DNA of 56,205 nt from Bacteroidales bacterium (GTDB lineage: Bacteria; Bacteroidota; Bacteroidia; Bacteroidales; UBA3663): assembly GCA_017548545.1 (NCBI GenBank), contig JAFYZW010000113.1, positions 1 to 56,205 of the forward strand. Reading direction: 5' to 3'. The position numbers and the translations under genes are program-made. The notes beneath the pieces are model-generated. The model had not been told where the DNA came from, ran no database searches, and saw only the letters and a program-made list of their open reading frames with translations. Below are positions 16,832-25,195 of this stretch, piece by piece; position 1 is the first letter of the stretch; the number at the start of each line of letters is the position of its first letter.

Positions 16832-18988
16832 ATGAAAACAACGAAACTCCTCTGTGCAGCTGCCCTTGCGGTAATCACTTTCGCCAGTTGCACCGACCGT
16901 AACGCAAACAACGATATGGAAAATCCCTTCCTCGTAGCATCCACCCTACCACACGGTGCCTTCCCATTCGATAAGCTCAAGACTGAGCACTACAAGCCTG
17001 CTTTCGAAGCCGGTATCCAGGAACACAACAAGGAGATTGATGCCATCGTCAACAATCCCGATGCACCGACCTTCGAGAACACGATTGCTGCACTCGATTA
17101 CAGTGGTGGCCTCCTGAACCGCGTAGCAGGCATCTTCTATAACCTGCACGAATGCGATGGCACCGACGACATGCTTGCCTTGGGCGAAGAGCTCCAGCCG
17201 ATGATGAGCCAGCACAGCCTCGACATCAGCCTCAACGAGAAACTGTTCGAGCGCATCCAGCAAGTGTGGAACGACAACTCCGACCCCAAGACCACTACAC
17301 TCACTACCGAGCAGTATCGTCTTCTGAAGGACACCTACGACAGTTATGTGCGTAGCGGTGCCACCCTTCAGGGCGAAAAGCGGGAACGCTGGCGTCAGGT
17401 GAGTGCCGAACTTGATAGCCTCACACTCGTCTTCGGACAGAATGTGCAGAAGGCAACAGGCTCGTGGAAGTATCAACTTAATCCCGAGACTGACCTGGCA
17501 GGTCTCCCCGGCTTTGTAACCGAGGCACTCAAACAAAAGAACTACGAGATCGGACTCCTTGCCACCGACTATCGTCCATTCATGACCTATTCGAGCCGCC
17601 GCGACCTTCGCGAACTGCTCTATAAGGCATACAATGCACGTTGCGTGGGTGGAGAATTCGACAACACCGAGAACATCCGCAAGATTGCCACCTTGCGTCA
17701 AGAGAAAGCTGACCTACTGGGCTACGACACCTTCGCCGATCTGCGTCTCACCAACACCATGGCGCATACCCCCAATGCAGTCAACAGCCTGCTCAACCAG
17801 TTGCTCAAGGCTTACAAACAACCTGCAATGAAGGATGTCAAGGAGGTGGCTGCTTTTGCGGCCAAGGATGGCGTGAAGAATCTCATGCCCTGGGACTTCA
17901 GCTATTACAGTGAGAAGCTCAAAGCAGAGAAGTACAACGTCAGCGATGCACAAATCAAGCCATATCTCTCGCTCGAAAAGGTCAAGAAGGGCGTCTTTGG
18001 TCTTGCTGAACGTCTTTATGGCGTCACGTTCCACAAGATTGATGTGCCCGTCTATAACGAGGCAGCCGAATGCTTCGAGGTGCTCGATGCCGACTCTACC
18101 TATCTCGGCCTCCTATACACCGACTTCTTCCCCCGCGAGGTGAAACGCCCCGGCGCATGGATGACCGAGTTCAAAGGACAGTGGCGCGAGAAGGATGGCA
18201 CCGACAGCCGTCCACACATCCAGATTGTCATGTCGTTCAGCAAGCCTATCGGACAACCTGGCGACTCGACCTACGTGCCTGCCTTGCTCACCTACGACGA
18301 GTGCACCACGTTCCTGCACGAGTTCGGACATTCGCTGCATGGTCTGCTCACCAAGTGTACCTACAAGGGACAGAGTGGCACCAACGTGGCCCATGACTTT
18401 GTGGAATTGCCTTCGCAGTTCAATGAGAACTTCATGCGCGAAAAGGAATTCCTCGATACCTTTGCCGCCGACTACCAGACAGGCGAAAAGATTCCACAGG
18501 ACCTGATCAACAGGATACAGGATGCCTCGAACTTCCAAGCTGCCTACGCCTGCGTACGTCAACTTTCGTTCGGCATGCTCGACATGCAGTTCCACACCCT
18601 CGGCAAGGGCAATCTGGGCAGCAACAGCAACGAGATTACGGCTCGCTTCCCGCAGCTCCAGAACATCGAACAGTTTGAGGCCGACGCCATGGCACCCACA
18701 CAGGTATTGCCACATGTCGATGGTGCTTTGATGGCTACTTCGTTCACCCATATCTTCAGCGGAGGCTATGCGGCTGGCTACTACGGCTACAAGTGGGCCG
18801 AGATGCTCGATGCCGATGCCTTTGCCGTGTTCCAAAAGGAAGGACTGTTCAATCCGGAGACAGCCAAGCGTTTCCGCCATCTGCTCGAGAGCGGCGATAC
18901 CGTAGATCCGGCAGAACTCTACAAACAGTTCAAAGGTGCCGACCCCGACATCAATGCTCTGATGCGTCGTGACGGCATAATCAAGTAA
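16832..18988 (+). CDS. dcp: M3-family metallopeptidase lipoprotein (Dcp-like)
   Basis: This 718-residue peptidase has a lipoprotein signal with lipobox FASC (Cys20), an all-helical N-terminal part and the zinc motif HEFGH at 496-500 with the following Glu in VELPSQF. The family (M3, oligopeptidase A/dipeptidyl carboxypeptidase) cuts short peptides. The lipobox puts this enzyme in the periplasm or anchored to a membrane, unlike cytoplasmic E. coli Dcp. It fits the peptide-feeding habit of many Bacteroidales. The gene lies 18 bases after hisS and 2 bases before the antiporter gene, so it is probably co-transcribed. Confidence 0.9.
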   Translation: MKTTKLLCAAALAVITFASCTDRNANNDMENPFLVASTLPHGAFPFDKLKTEHYKPAFEAGIQEHNKEIDAIVNNPDAPTFENTIAALDYSGGLLNRVAGIFYNLHECDGTDDMLALGEELQPMMSQHSLDISLNEKLFERIQQVWNDNSDPKTTTLTTEQYRLLKDTYDSYVRSGATLQGEKRERWRQVSAELDSLTLVFGQNVQKATGSWKYQLNPETDLAGLPGFVTEALKQKNYEIGLLATDYRPFMTYSSRRDLRELLYKAYNARCVGGEFDNTENIRKIATLRQEKADLLGYDTFADLRLTNTMAHTPNAVNSLLNQLLKAYKQPAMKDVKEVAAFAAKDGVKNLMPWDFSYYSEKLKAEKYNVSDAQIKPYLSLEKVKKGVFGLAERLYGVTFHKIDVPVYNEAAECFEVLDADSTYLGLLYTDFFPREVKRPGAWMTEFKGQWREKDGTDSRPHIQIVMSFSKPIGQPGDSTYVPALLTYDECTTFLHEFGHSLHGLLTKCTYKGQSGTNVAHDFVELPSQFNENFMREKEFLDTFAADYQTGEKIPQDLINRIQDASNFQAAYACVRQLSFGMLDMQFHTLGKGNLGSNSNEITARFPQLQNIEQFEADAMAPTQVLPHVDGALMATSFTHIFSGGYAAGYYGYKWAEMLDADAFAVFQKEGLFNPETAKRFRHLLESGDTVDPAELYKQFKGADPDINALMRRDGIIK

Positions 18989-18990
18989 TC

Positions 18991-19947
18991 ATGCTTTTAG
19001 ACATTCTCTTCATCCTCGTGGGATTGGCGCTTCTCGTCAAGGGAGGTGACTATCTCGTCGATGGTTCGGTTGCCATTGCCAAGCGTGCCAGGCTCAGCGA
19101 GATGGTCATTGGCCTTACCGTCGTGGGCTTCGGTACTTCGATGCCGGAACTATTGGTTTCGGCCCAGTCGGCATGGATGGGAAGTTCGGGCATCGCTATC
19201 GGTAATGTCGTAGGCTCAAACATCTCGAACATCGCCTTGATACTGGGTTTGACGGCCATGATTCATGTCATTCCGTCACAAAAGATTACACTCCACCTTG
19301 ACCTCCCGTTCATGCTTCTCTCCTTTGTCCTTTTTGTGGCTATTGCCATGACAGGATCGGTAGGAAGGGTGGCTGGTGTCATAGGCGTACTGATGCTTAT
19401 CTGTTTTGTGGCATATCAAGTGAGACAGTCGCGCAAAGCCAGCAAAGCCCAAGAAGCACTTGCAAAAGATAATCCTGATGCTTCAGCAGAACCGATGGCT
19501 CTTTGGAAAGCCACATTGCTGGTCATCGTATCATTCCTTGCCATGGTCTTTGGTGCAAATATCCTGGTCGAAGGAGCCTCCAACATTGCCCGCCTCTTAG
19601 GTGTTACCGACCGAATCATTGGACTCACCATCGTGGCAGTAGGCACCTCATTGCCCGAACTGTTCTCCAGCGTCATGGCAGCCGTCAAAGGTAAGACCGA
19701 CATGGCTATCGGCAATATCATCGGTTCGGGCACGTTCAACATTCTCAGCGTAATCGGCATCTCGGCCATTATCACGCCTATAACGGGCACGAACATCGGC
19801 TTTGCCTTTGACTACGGGTTGATGGTCATCCTGGGTGTACTGCTATGGGTATTCCTGCGCTCCAAATATGTGCTTGAACGCTGGGAGGGATTTGTCCTCA
19901 CTGCCATATACGTGGCCTATCTGACTAAGCTCATTATTTTTGGATAA
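18991..19947 (+). CDS. Calcium/sodium antiporter, CaCA family (YrbG-like)
   Basis: This 318-residue, ten-helix protein has the two inverted alpha repeats of the Ca2+/cation antiporters: GFGTSMPELLVS (47-58) with GNVVGSNISN (71-80), and AVGTSLPELFSS (about 216-227) with GNIIGSGTFN (about 238-247). The Glu residues in GTSMPE and GTSLPE bind Ca2+. A charged cytoplasmic loop near 148-172 separates the halves. It exchanges calcium for sodium or protons at the inner membrane. It starts 2 bases after the peptidase gene. Confidence 0.92.
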   Translation: MLLDILFILVGLALLVKGGDYLVDGSVAIAKRARLSEMVIGLTVVGFGTSMPELLVSAQSAWMGSSGIAIGNVVGSNISNIALILGLTAMIHVIPSQKITLHLDLPFMLLSFVLFVAIAMTGSVGRVAGVIGVLMLICFVAYQVRQSRKASKAQEALAKDNPDASAEPMALWKATLLVIVSFLAMVFGANILVEGASNIARLLGVTDRIIGLTIVAVGTSLPELFSSVMAAVKGKTDMAIGNIIGSGTFNILSVIGISAIITPITGTNIGFAFDYGLMVILGVLLWVFLRSKYVLERWEGFVLTAIYVAYLTKLIIFG

Positions 19948-19960
19948 AGAAGGGAGAAAC

Positions 19961-20497
19961 ATGACCAAAGACGAACTGCGCAAACAGATCAAGGAAGAAA
20001 TCAAACGACTGAGTGCCGCCGAACGCGATACCCAGTCGCTTTACGTCTGCTTGCAGGTGATAGGTTCAGCCGAATGGCAACAAGCCCAGACTGTGCTTCT
20101 TTATGCTGCCATGCCTGATGAAATCAGCCTGCAGCTGCTCATCGACGATGCCATCGGTTCGGGAAAGGACATCATCCTCCCTGTCGTCCACGGAGACACT
20201 CTTTTGCTCAGGAAGTACGACCCGCAACATTTCGAGAAACAAGGGAAATATCAGATTGAGGAACCTACAGAAGCGTGCGAGGAACTGACAGACCTTTCCA
20301 AGATAGATCTTGCCATCATTCCTGGTCGTGCCTTCAGCAAGAAAGGACACCGCATGGGACGAGGCAAAGGCTATTACGACAAACTGCTACCCGAAATGAA
20401 ATGTCCGAAGTGGGGCGTCTGCTTCACCTGCCAACTGCAAAAAATGGTTCCCTGCGACGAATGGGACGTAAGAATGAACAAGGTGGTGACCGCATAA
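19961..20497 (+). CDS. fau: 5-formyltetrahydrofolate cyclo-ligase
   Basis: This 178-residue enzyme is of the 5-FCL/MTHFS family, with the ATP-binding GRGKGYYDKLLP motif near residues 134-145 and IIPGRAFSKKGHRMG before it. It converts 5-formyl-THF to methenyl-THF, returning folate to the pool used by FolD (next gene, convergent) and MetF. I chose the ATG at 19961 because AAGGGAG precedes it by 4 bases. An in-frame ATG at 19940 lies inside the antiporter gene. The last 28 coding bases, including the stop, are part of a perfect inverted repeat. Confidence 0.9.
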   Translation: MTKDELRKQIKEEIKRLSAAERDTQSLYVCLQVIGSAEWQQAQTVLLYAAMPDEISLQLLIDDAIGSGKDIILPVVHGDTLLLRKYDPQHFEKQGKYQIEEPTEACEELTDLSKIDLAIIPGRAFSKKGHRMGRGKGYYDKLLPEMKCPKWGVCFTCQLQKMVPCDEWDVRMNKVVTA

Positions 20498-20518
20498 GTC
20501 ACCACCTTGTTCATTCTT
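20470..20518. terminator. Perfect 21-bp inverted repeat over the 3' end of the cyclo-ligase gene
   Basis: Arms at 20470-20490 and 20498-20518 are exact reverse complements. The 7-base loop CGCATAA carries the TAA stop codon (20495-20497). It would fold identically in either transcript and lies between convergent fau and folD, so a bidirectional terminator role is likely, although no U-tract follows on the plus strand. Confidence 0.75.
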
Positions 20519-20562
20519 GGGGTTAAGAAGGGTTCGAATGGTTAAGAGAGTTCGAGAGGTTA
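20519..20562. repeat. Intergenic GGTTAAG/GGTTCGAA repeats
   Basis: Units GGTTAAGAAGGGTTCGAATG and GGTTAAGAGAGTTCGAGAGG follow one another between the inverted repeat and the folD stop. Related units occur at 48819-48875 in front of the LptF/G-like gene. Confidence 0.5.
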
Positions 20563-21438
20563 CCAATTGATTCCCTTTCCTGCCTTGAGAGTATTCTTCA
20601 TCAGCGAGCAGATGGTCATTGGGCCGACACCACCCGGCACGGGCGTAATGAAGGCGCACTTGGGAGCCACTTCGTCGAACTTCACATCGCCCTTGAGCTT
20701 GAAGCCTGACTTCTTGGTGGCATCGGGCACGCGTGTTGTTCCTACATCGATTACCGTGGCACCTTCCTTCACCATATCAGCCGTAACGAACTCTGGCTGC
20801 CCAATGGCGGCGATGAGAATGTCGGCCGATGCACAGATCTCCTTGAGATTCTCCGAAGCGCTATGGCAGACAGTGACTGTCGAATTGCCAGGATAAGCCT
20901 TCTGCATCATCAGCGAGGCTACAGGCTTGCCCACGATATTCGAACGTCCGAGGACGACGCAATGCTTGCCCTTGGTTGGCACGTTATAGCGCTCAAGCAG
21001 ATCCATGATGCCCATGGGCGTAGCACTCACGAAACAGGGAAGGCCGATGGAGAGTCGACCCACATTGACTGGATGGAATCCATCCACATCCTTGCGATAG
21101 TCGATGGCCTCGATGATCTTCTGGCTATCGATATGCTTCGGAAGAGGCAACTGCACGATGAATCCGTCAATCTCAGGATTCTTGTTCAGTTCGTCCACCT
21201 TGGCAAGAAGTTCTTCCTCGGTGACATCACTCTCAAAACGTATCAATGAAGATGTAAATCCACACTCGGCACAAGCCTTCACCTTGGCTGCCACATAGGT
21301 CTCAGAACCACCATCATGGCCCACCAGTACAGCTGCCAGATGAGGTGCACGTTTGCCTTCGGCCAGCATCTGCTGGACTTCTGCTGCTATCTCTTGCTTA
21401 ATGGCTGCAGCAGTAGCCTTTCCATCAATCAATGTCAT
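20560..21438 (-). CDS. folD: Methylenetetrahydrofolate dehydrogenase/methenyl-THF cyclohydrolase
   Basis: This 292-residue bifunctional enzyme has the catalytic Lys in the [13 protein letters not shown] segment (about 49-61), QLPLPKH (about 96-102), DVDGFHP (about 119-125) and the NADP-binding [12 protein letters not shown] (about 160-171), and it ends [12 protein letters not shown]. It interconverts methylene-, methenyl- and 10-formyl-THF. I chose the ATG at 21438, since the longer frame to 21591 runs through the promoter. It is convergent with the cyclo-ligase gene, placing two folate genes end to end. Confidence 0.95.
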   Translation of the reverse strand: MTLIDGKATAAAIKQEIAAEVQQMLAEGKRAPHLAAVLVGHDGGSETYVAAKVKACAECGFTSSLIRFESDVTEEELLAKVDELNKNPEIDGFIVQLPLPKHIDSQKIIEAIDYRKDVDGFHPVNVGRLSIGLPCFVSATPMGIMDLLERYNVPTKGKHCVVLGRSNIVGKPVASLMMQKAYPGNSTVTVCHSASENLKEICASADILIAAIGQPEFVTADMVKEGATVIDVGTTRVPDATKKSGFKLKGDVKFDEVAPKCAFITPVPGGVGPMTICSLMKNTLKAGKGINW

Positions 21439-21457
21439 ATTATTCAATTTTGAGGTG

Positions 21458-21489
21458 CAAATGTAATGCAAATTATTCAAATCACCAAA
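21458..21489 (-). promoter_or_regulatory. Promoter of folD
   Basis: On the minus strand TTTG (21486-21489), 20 bases and TACATTTG (21458-21465) match the consensus. The leader is about 15 bases. Confidence 0.8.
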
Positions 21490-21558
21490 TTTCGACTGCA
21501 ATAAAAGACTTTCTCCATGTTTTTTCGGCAGAAATGGCGTTTTTTGATTGATACAATT

Positions 21559-21566
21559 TATCTTTG
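21559..21566 (+). promoter_or_regulatory. -7 element of the PagL-like gene
   Basis: TATCTTTG ends only 4 bases before the ATG at 21571, so transcription would begin at or next to the start codon (leaderless). The -33 element is not a good match. Confidence 0.55.
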
Positions 21567-21570
21567 CAAT

Positions 21571-22779
21571 ATGAAATGGACTAAACTGCATACCCTCAAA
21601 TACACGATTGCCCTCGCCCGACTATTTGCATGTGCAATGTTTCTGCCGATGGTAGGAAGTATCGCCTATTCGCAAGAAAGGGAGGTGGTTGGCCGTACTC
21701 CGCTCATCAACGAATGGGAGATCGGCTATGGTGCAGGCTCTCCGTTTGGCGCCACAGAATGGCGGTCGGTCAAGAACTCGGAGTTCACGCAGAAGTTCAG
21801 CCAAATGTGGCAGGTGAATTTCGGTCATCAATTCACTTCGAAGGATTACGGCGCTGCCCCCAAGGGATATAATTACCCAAGCCTTGGCATGTTTTTCCAA
21901 TGGTTGGACTACAGCCACCTGAAGATTCGTGGCGTGGAGCCCATCTTCCCAGCCACCAAGACGGCCGACTACGGCCAGATTGCTACCTTTGGCCTCACCC
22001 TGCACCAATATTGTTGGGTCAGCGGCAAATGGCGCGGGAGTCTGAATCACGAAATGGGGGCTGCCTACGTCTTCGACCCTGTCTATGAAGTCCCAAGTTG
22101 GGTCACTCTCTCCAAGCCCTGGCAAATCTTTGTGAGTTTCGGATGGTTCTTTGGCTACGAAGTCAAAGGAGGAGAAATCGCCTTTGGTCCCCAGTTCACG
22201 CACCTCAGCAACAGCGGCCTTGCAAATTACAACACAGGTATCAACAACTTCTCGCTCTCTGTACGCTATCGGTACAAGGCATTGAAGGAAATACAGAAAT
22301 GCAAGCCCGAAGAGGCCCTCATTGAGAAAGATGGCAGGAGGTTCCGATCGCACTTCTACGGTAGCGTGATGGCGGGATATGGCAAAGTGTATTTCGAAGA
22401 CCCGAATTCTGCCGTACAAATCACCATGATGGCGGATGCAATGTATAAAATCGACCCCAACAACGGCATCGGCATTGGTGTGGATTATTACCACAACGAC
22501 AATGTCGATAGGACTGACAGGAAAGATTATATCGGAGCAGGCATCAAATATGACCGATGGTTCGGTCCCTTTGTCATTCACGTGCAAGTCGGCACCTATT
22601 TGAACGGCAAACGGCCCATCAAATACAAGGGAACTGCACGAATCTACGAGAATGTCGGATACAAATACGTGATGTTCCGCCATAAAACCATATCACCTTA
22701 CATCGGATTCTACACCAAAGGCAATGGTTTCGAAGCTGAGCAGATGTCATTTGCCCTAGGATGCATTTTCAGTAAATAA
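21571..22779 (+). CDS. Acyloxyacyl hydrolase/PagL-like outer-membrane protein
   Basis: This 402-residue exported beta-barrel has a signal peptide (about 1-34, ending AYSQ). Residues about 205-235 contain [19 protein letters not shown], matching the active-site region of lipid A 3-O-deacylase PagL (His211 and Ser213 as the H-x-S pair). In PagL the third catalytic residue is a Glu in the following GIES segment. Here the aligned position is Asn (GINN), so catalysis is uncertain. A C-terminal extension of about 130 residues continues the barrel. The family member may trim lipid A acyl chains in the outer membrane. I chose the ATG at 21571 because the longer frame lacks a signal peptide at its start. 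Confidence 0.75.
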   Translation: MKWTKLHTLKYTIALARLFACAMFLPMVGSIAYSQEREVVGRTPLINEWEIGYGAGSPFGATEWRSVKNSEFTQKFSQMWQVNFGHQFTSKDYGAAPKGYNYPSLGMFFQWLDYSHLKIRGVEPIFPATKTADYGQIATFGLTLHQYCWVSGKWRGSLNHEMGAAYVFDPVYEVPSWVTLSKPWQIFVSFGWFFGYEVKGGEIAFGPQFTHLSNSGLANYNTGINNFSLSVRYRYKALKEIQKCKPEEALIEKDGRRFRSHFYGSVMAGYGKVYFEDPNSAVQITMMADAMYKIDPNNGIGIGVDYYHNDNVDRTDRKDYIGAGIKYDRWFGPFVIHVQVGTYLNGKRPIKYKGTARIYENVGYKYVMFRHKTISPYIGFYTKGNGFEAEQMSFALGCIFSK

Positions 22780-22808
22780 AAAAAGTTGAGCAATAGCCCA
22801 ACTTTTTT
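22778..22808. terminator. Bidirectional terminator between the PagL-like gene and ffh
   Basis: AAAAAAGTTG and CAACTTTTTT pair around a GC-AATA-GC top, giving a T-run on both strands. It serves the two convergent genes. Confidence 0.85.
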
Positions 22809-22815
22809 CTTTGAC

Positions 22816-24177
22816 TTACATTCCGAAGCCCTTGCCGCGCATCTTGGAGGCCATCTGTTGCATTTGCATCATGGCGCGCGGGTTGCCCTTCAGGTCGTTC
22901 ATCTTCTTCATTACCTTGCGCATGTCATCGAACTGCTTCACCAGGCGGTTCACCTCCTGAATGTTGGTGCCCGAACCCTTGGCGATACGCATCTTTCGGC
23001 TCTGGTTCATCACCTCGGGATGCTCACGTTCGAAAGGTGTCATCGACTGGATGATGGCCTCGACACTCTTGAACGAGTTGTTGTCGATGTCCACGTCCTT
23101 GATGGCCTTGCCCACACCAGGGATCATCGAAGCAAGATCCTTGATATTACCCATCTTCTTGATCTGCTGAATCTGCTCGAAGAAGTCGTTGAAGTCGAAC
23201 TTGTTCTTTGCAATCTTCTTCTGCAGCTTCTTTGCCTCCTCTTCGTCATACTGCTGCTGGGCACGTTCGACGAGCGACACCACATCGCCCATGCCGAGGA
23301 TTCGGCCAGCCATACGTTCGGGATAGAACACATCGAGCGCCTCCATCTTCTCACCCGTACCTATGAACTTGATGGGCTTCTGTACGACGGTACGTATCGA
23401 AAGGGCAGCACCGCCACGCGTATCACCATCGAGCTTGGTGAGGATAACACCGGTGAAGTTGAGTCGGTCGTTGAACTCCTTTGCAGTATTGACGGCATCC
23501 TGACCCGTCATCGAATCGACAACGAAGAGGATCTCGTGCGGCTCGACGGCATCCTTGATGTTCTTGATCTCACGCATCATCTGCTCATCGACAGCCAGAC
23601 GACCTGCGGTATCGATAATTACCACGTCATTGCCATCATGCTTTGCCTGTGCAATGGCATCTTGAGCGATACGGACAGGATCCTTCGAATCACGATTGGT
23701 ATAGACAGGCACACCCACCTGGCTAGCCACCACTTCCAACTGGTCGATGGCTGCGGGACGATAGACGTCGCAAGCGGCCAGCAACGGACGCTTCCCCTTC
23801 TTCGTCTTCAGCATCAAGGCCAGTTTGCCGGTGTGAGTCGTCTTTCCCGAACCTTGCAGACCTGCCATCAGGATGATGGTGGGATTGGCCTTCAGGTTCA
23901 AATCGACGGCTTCACCGCCCATCAACTGCGCCAGCTCATCATGCACGAGCTTGACCATCAACTGGCCAGGCTTCACGGCAGTGAGCACATTCATGCCAAG
24001 GGCCTTCTTCTTCACCTCATCGGTGAAAGTCTTGGCCACCTTATAGTTTACGTCGGCATCGAGCAGGGCACGACGCACGTCCTTGAGAGTCTCTGCAACA
24101 TTGATTTCGGTGATCTTGCCTTCACCCTTGAGGATTTTAAACGAGCGCTCAAGACGCTCCGATAGATTGTCAAACAT
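22816..24177 (-). CDS. ffh: Signal recognition particle protein Ffh
   Basis: This 453-residue SRP54 GTPase has an N helical domain (1-90), a G domain with P-loop AGLQGSGKTT (105-114), DTAGRL (about 190) and TKLDGDTRGG (about 248-257), and a methionine-rich M domain (about 300-453, ending MQQMASKMRGKGFGM) that binds SRP RNA and signal sequences. It delivers nascent membrane proteins to FtsY at the inner membrane. It is a single gene with its own promoter, divergent from the ABC ATPase gene. Confidence 0.97.
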   Translation of the reverse strand: MFDNLSERLERSFKILKGEGKITEINVAETLKDVRRALLDADVNYKVAKTFTDEVKKKALGMNVLTAVKPGQLMVKLVHDELAQLMGGEAVDLNLKANPTIILMAGLQGSGKTTHTGKLALMLKTKKGKRPLLAACDVYRPAAIDQLEVVASQVGVPVYTNRDSKDPVRIAQDAIAQAKHDGNDVVIIDTAGRLAVDEQMMREIKNIKDAVEPHEILFVVDSMTGQDAVNTAKEFNDRLNFTGVILTKLDGDTRGGAALSIRTVVQKPIKFIGTGEKMEALDVFYPERMAGRILGMGDVVSLVERAQQQYDEEEAKKLQKKIAKNKFDFNDFFEQIQQIKKMGNIKDLASMIPGVGKAIKDVDIDNNSFKSVEAIIQSMTPFEREHPEVMNQSRKMRIAKGSGTNIQEVNRLVKQFDDMRKVMKKMNDLKGNPRAMMQMQQMASKMRGKGFGM

Positions 24178-24223
24178 AATTCAAAAGATGTTGACTTGAC
24201 CGCAGCAACGGAAATTGCGGCGC

Positions 24224-24254
24224 AAAGATACGCAAAATTTCCGAAATATCCAAA
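24224..24254 (-). promoter_or_regulatory. Promoter of ffh
   Basis: On the minus strand TTTG (24251-24254), 19 bases and TATCTTTG (24224-24231) match the Bacteroidetes consensus. The leader is about 40 bases. Confidence 0.8.
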
Positions 24255-24268
24255 AAGTACCTTCAATA

Positions 24269-24301
24269 ATTGTTATTTGTGAAAAAAAATCACTATCTTT
24301 G
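24269..24301 (+). promoter_or_regulatory. Promoter of the MlaF-type ATPase gene
   Basis: ATTG (24269-24272), 21 bases and TATCTTTG (24294-24301) lie about 20 bases before the ATG. Confidence 0.75.
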
Positions 24302-24321
24302 CACCGCAAAAAACAGCAATC

Positions 24322-25089
24322 ATGATTGAAGTTCGCAATCTATACAAGTCATTTGGTGAGCAGGATGTGCTCAAGGGAATCGACTGCACCTTTCAGCCTG
24401 GAGTCAACAACCTGATCATCGGCCAGTCGGGCTCGGGCAAGACTGTGCTACTCAAATGCCTCATCGGCCTCCACAAGCCCGAACGGGGAGAGATCCTTTA
24501 CGATGGGCGCGACATTACCAAACTCAAAGACAACGAGATGAAGGAGATACGCAAGGAGATTGGCGTACTCTTCCAAGGCTCGGCACTCTTCGACTCGATG
24601 TCGGTCGAAGATAATGTGGCTTTTCCCCTCCGCATGTTCAGCGACAAGACCGTGGCCGAGATACGCGAACGCATAGATTTCTGTCTGGAACGCGTCAACC
24701 TGAAGGGAGTACACCAGAAGATGCCCTCCGAACTGTCGGGTGGCATGCAGAAGCGTGTCGCCATCGCCCGCGCCATCTCACTCAATCCCAAGTATCTCTT
24801 CTGCGACGAACCCAACTCCGGCCTCGACCCGCAGACCTCCATCCTCATCGACCAGCTTATCGACGACATCACACGCGAGTACAACATCACTACCGTGGTC
24901 AATACGCACGATATGAACTCCGTGCTCGGCATCGGCGACCACATTACTTTCCTGGCCGATGGTATGGTGAACTGGCAGGGCAACAAGGACAATATTTTGC
25001 AGACTGATAGCCCCGAGCTGCGCAAATTCCTCTATGCCGCTCCCACCCTGCAGCGCATCGCCAAAGAGACTATGAAACTGAAACAATAA
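24322..25089 (+). CDS. ABC transporter ATPase, MlaF-like
   Basis: This 255-residue ABC ATPase has Walker A GQSGSGKT (34-41), Q-loop LFQGSALFDSMSVEDNVAFPL (83-103), signature LSGGMQKR (138-145), Walker B YLFCDEP (158-164) and an H-loop THDM. The Q-loop region is typical of the MlaF/Ttg2A group, which powers phospholipid movement between inner and outer membranes with MlaE permease and MlaD. No mlaE or mlaD homologue is adjacent: ffh is divergent upstream and an unrelated gene converges downstream. The gene therefore stands alone here with its own promoter and terminator. Subfamily assignment is from motif resemblance. Confidence 0.85.
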   Translation: MIEVRNLYKSFGEQDVLKGIDCTFQPGVNNLIIGQSGSGKTVLLKCLIGLHKPERGEILYDGRDITKLKDNEMKEIRKEIGVLFQGSALFDSMSVEDNVAFPLRMFSDKTVAEIRERIDFCLERVNLKGVHQKMPSELSGGMQKRVAIARAISLNPKYLFCDEPNSGLDPQTSILIDQLIDDITREYNITTVVNTHDMNSVLGIGDHITFLADGMVNWQGNKDNILQTDSPELRKFLYAAPTLQRIAKETMKLKQ

Positions 25090-25142
25090 AGCCACAAAAA
25101 GAATTTGGCTATATAATCAAAGTAAAGCAATATTCAATAATT

Positions 25143-25174
25143 AACGGGAACCAAGCCTAAACTTGATTCCCGTT
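25143..25174. terminator. Terminator between the ABC ATPase gene and the Omp28-like gene
   Basis: AACGGGAA-CCAAG pairs with CTTG-ATTCCCGTT around a short loop. The plus-strand RNA continues CUUAUUUU and the minus-strand continues AAUUAUUG. It probably serves both convergent genes. Confidence 0.7.
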
Positions 25175-25195
25175 CTTATTTTCGGTATATTATCC

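Noticed and set aside
22786..24165. Long plus-strand frame (459 codons) opposite ffh
   Set aside because: It is the antisense shadow of ffh, rich in His and Leu from reversed codons, with no homology or promoter.
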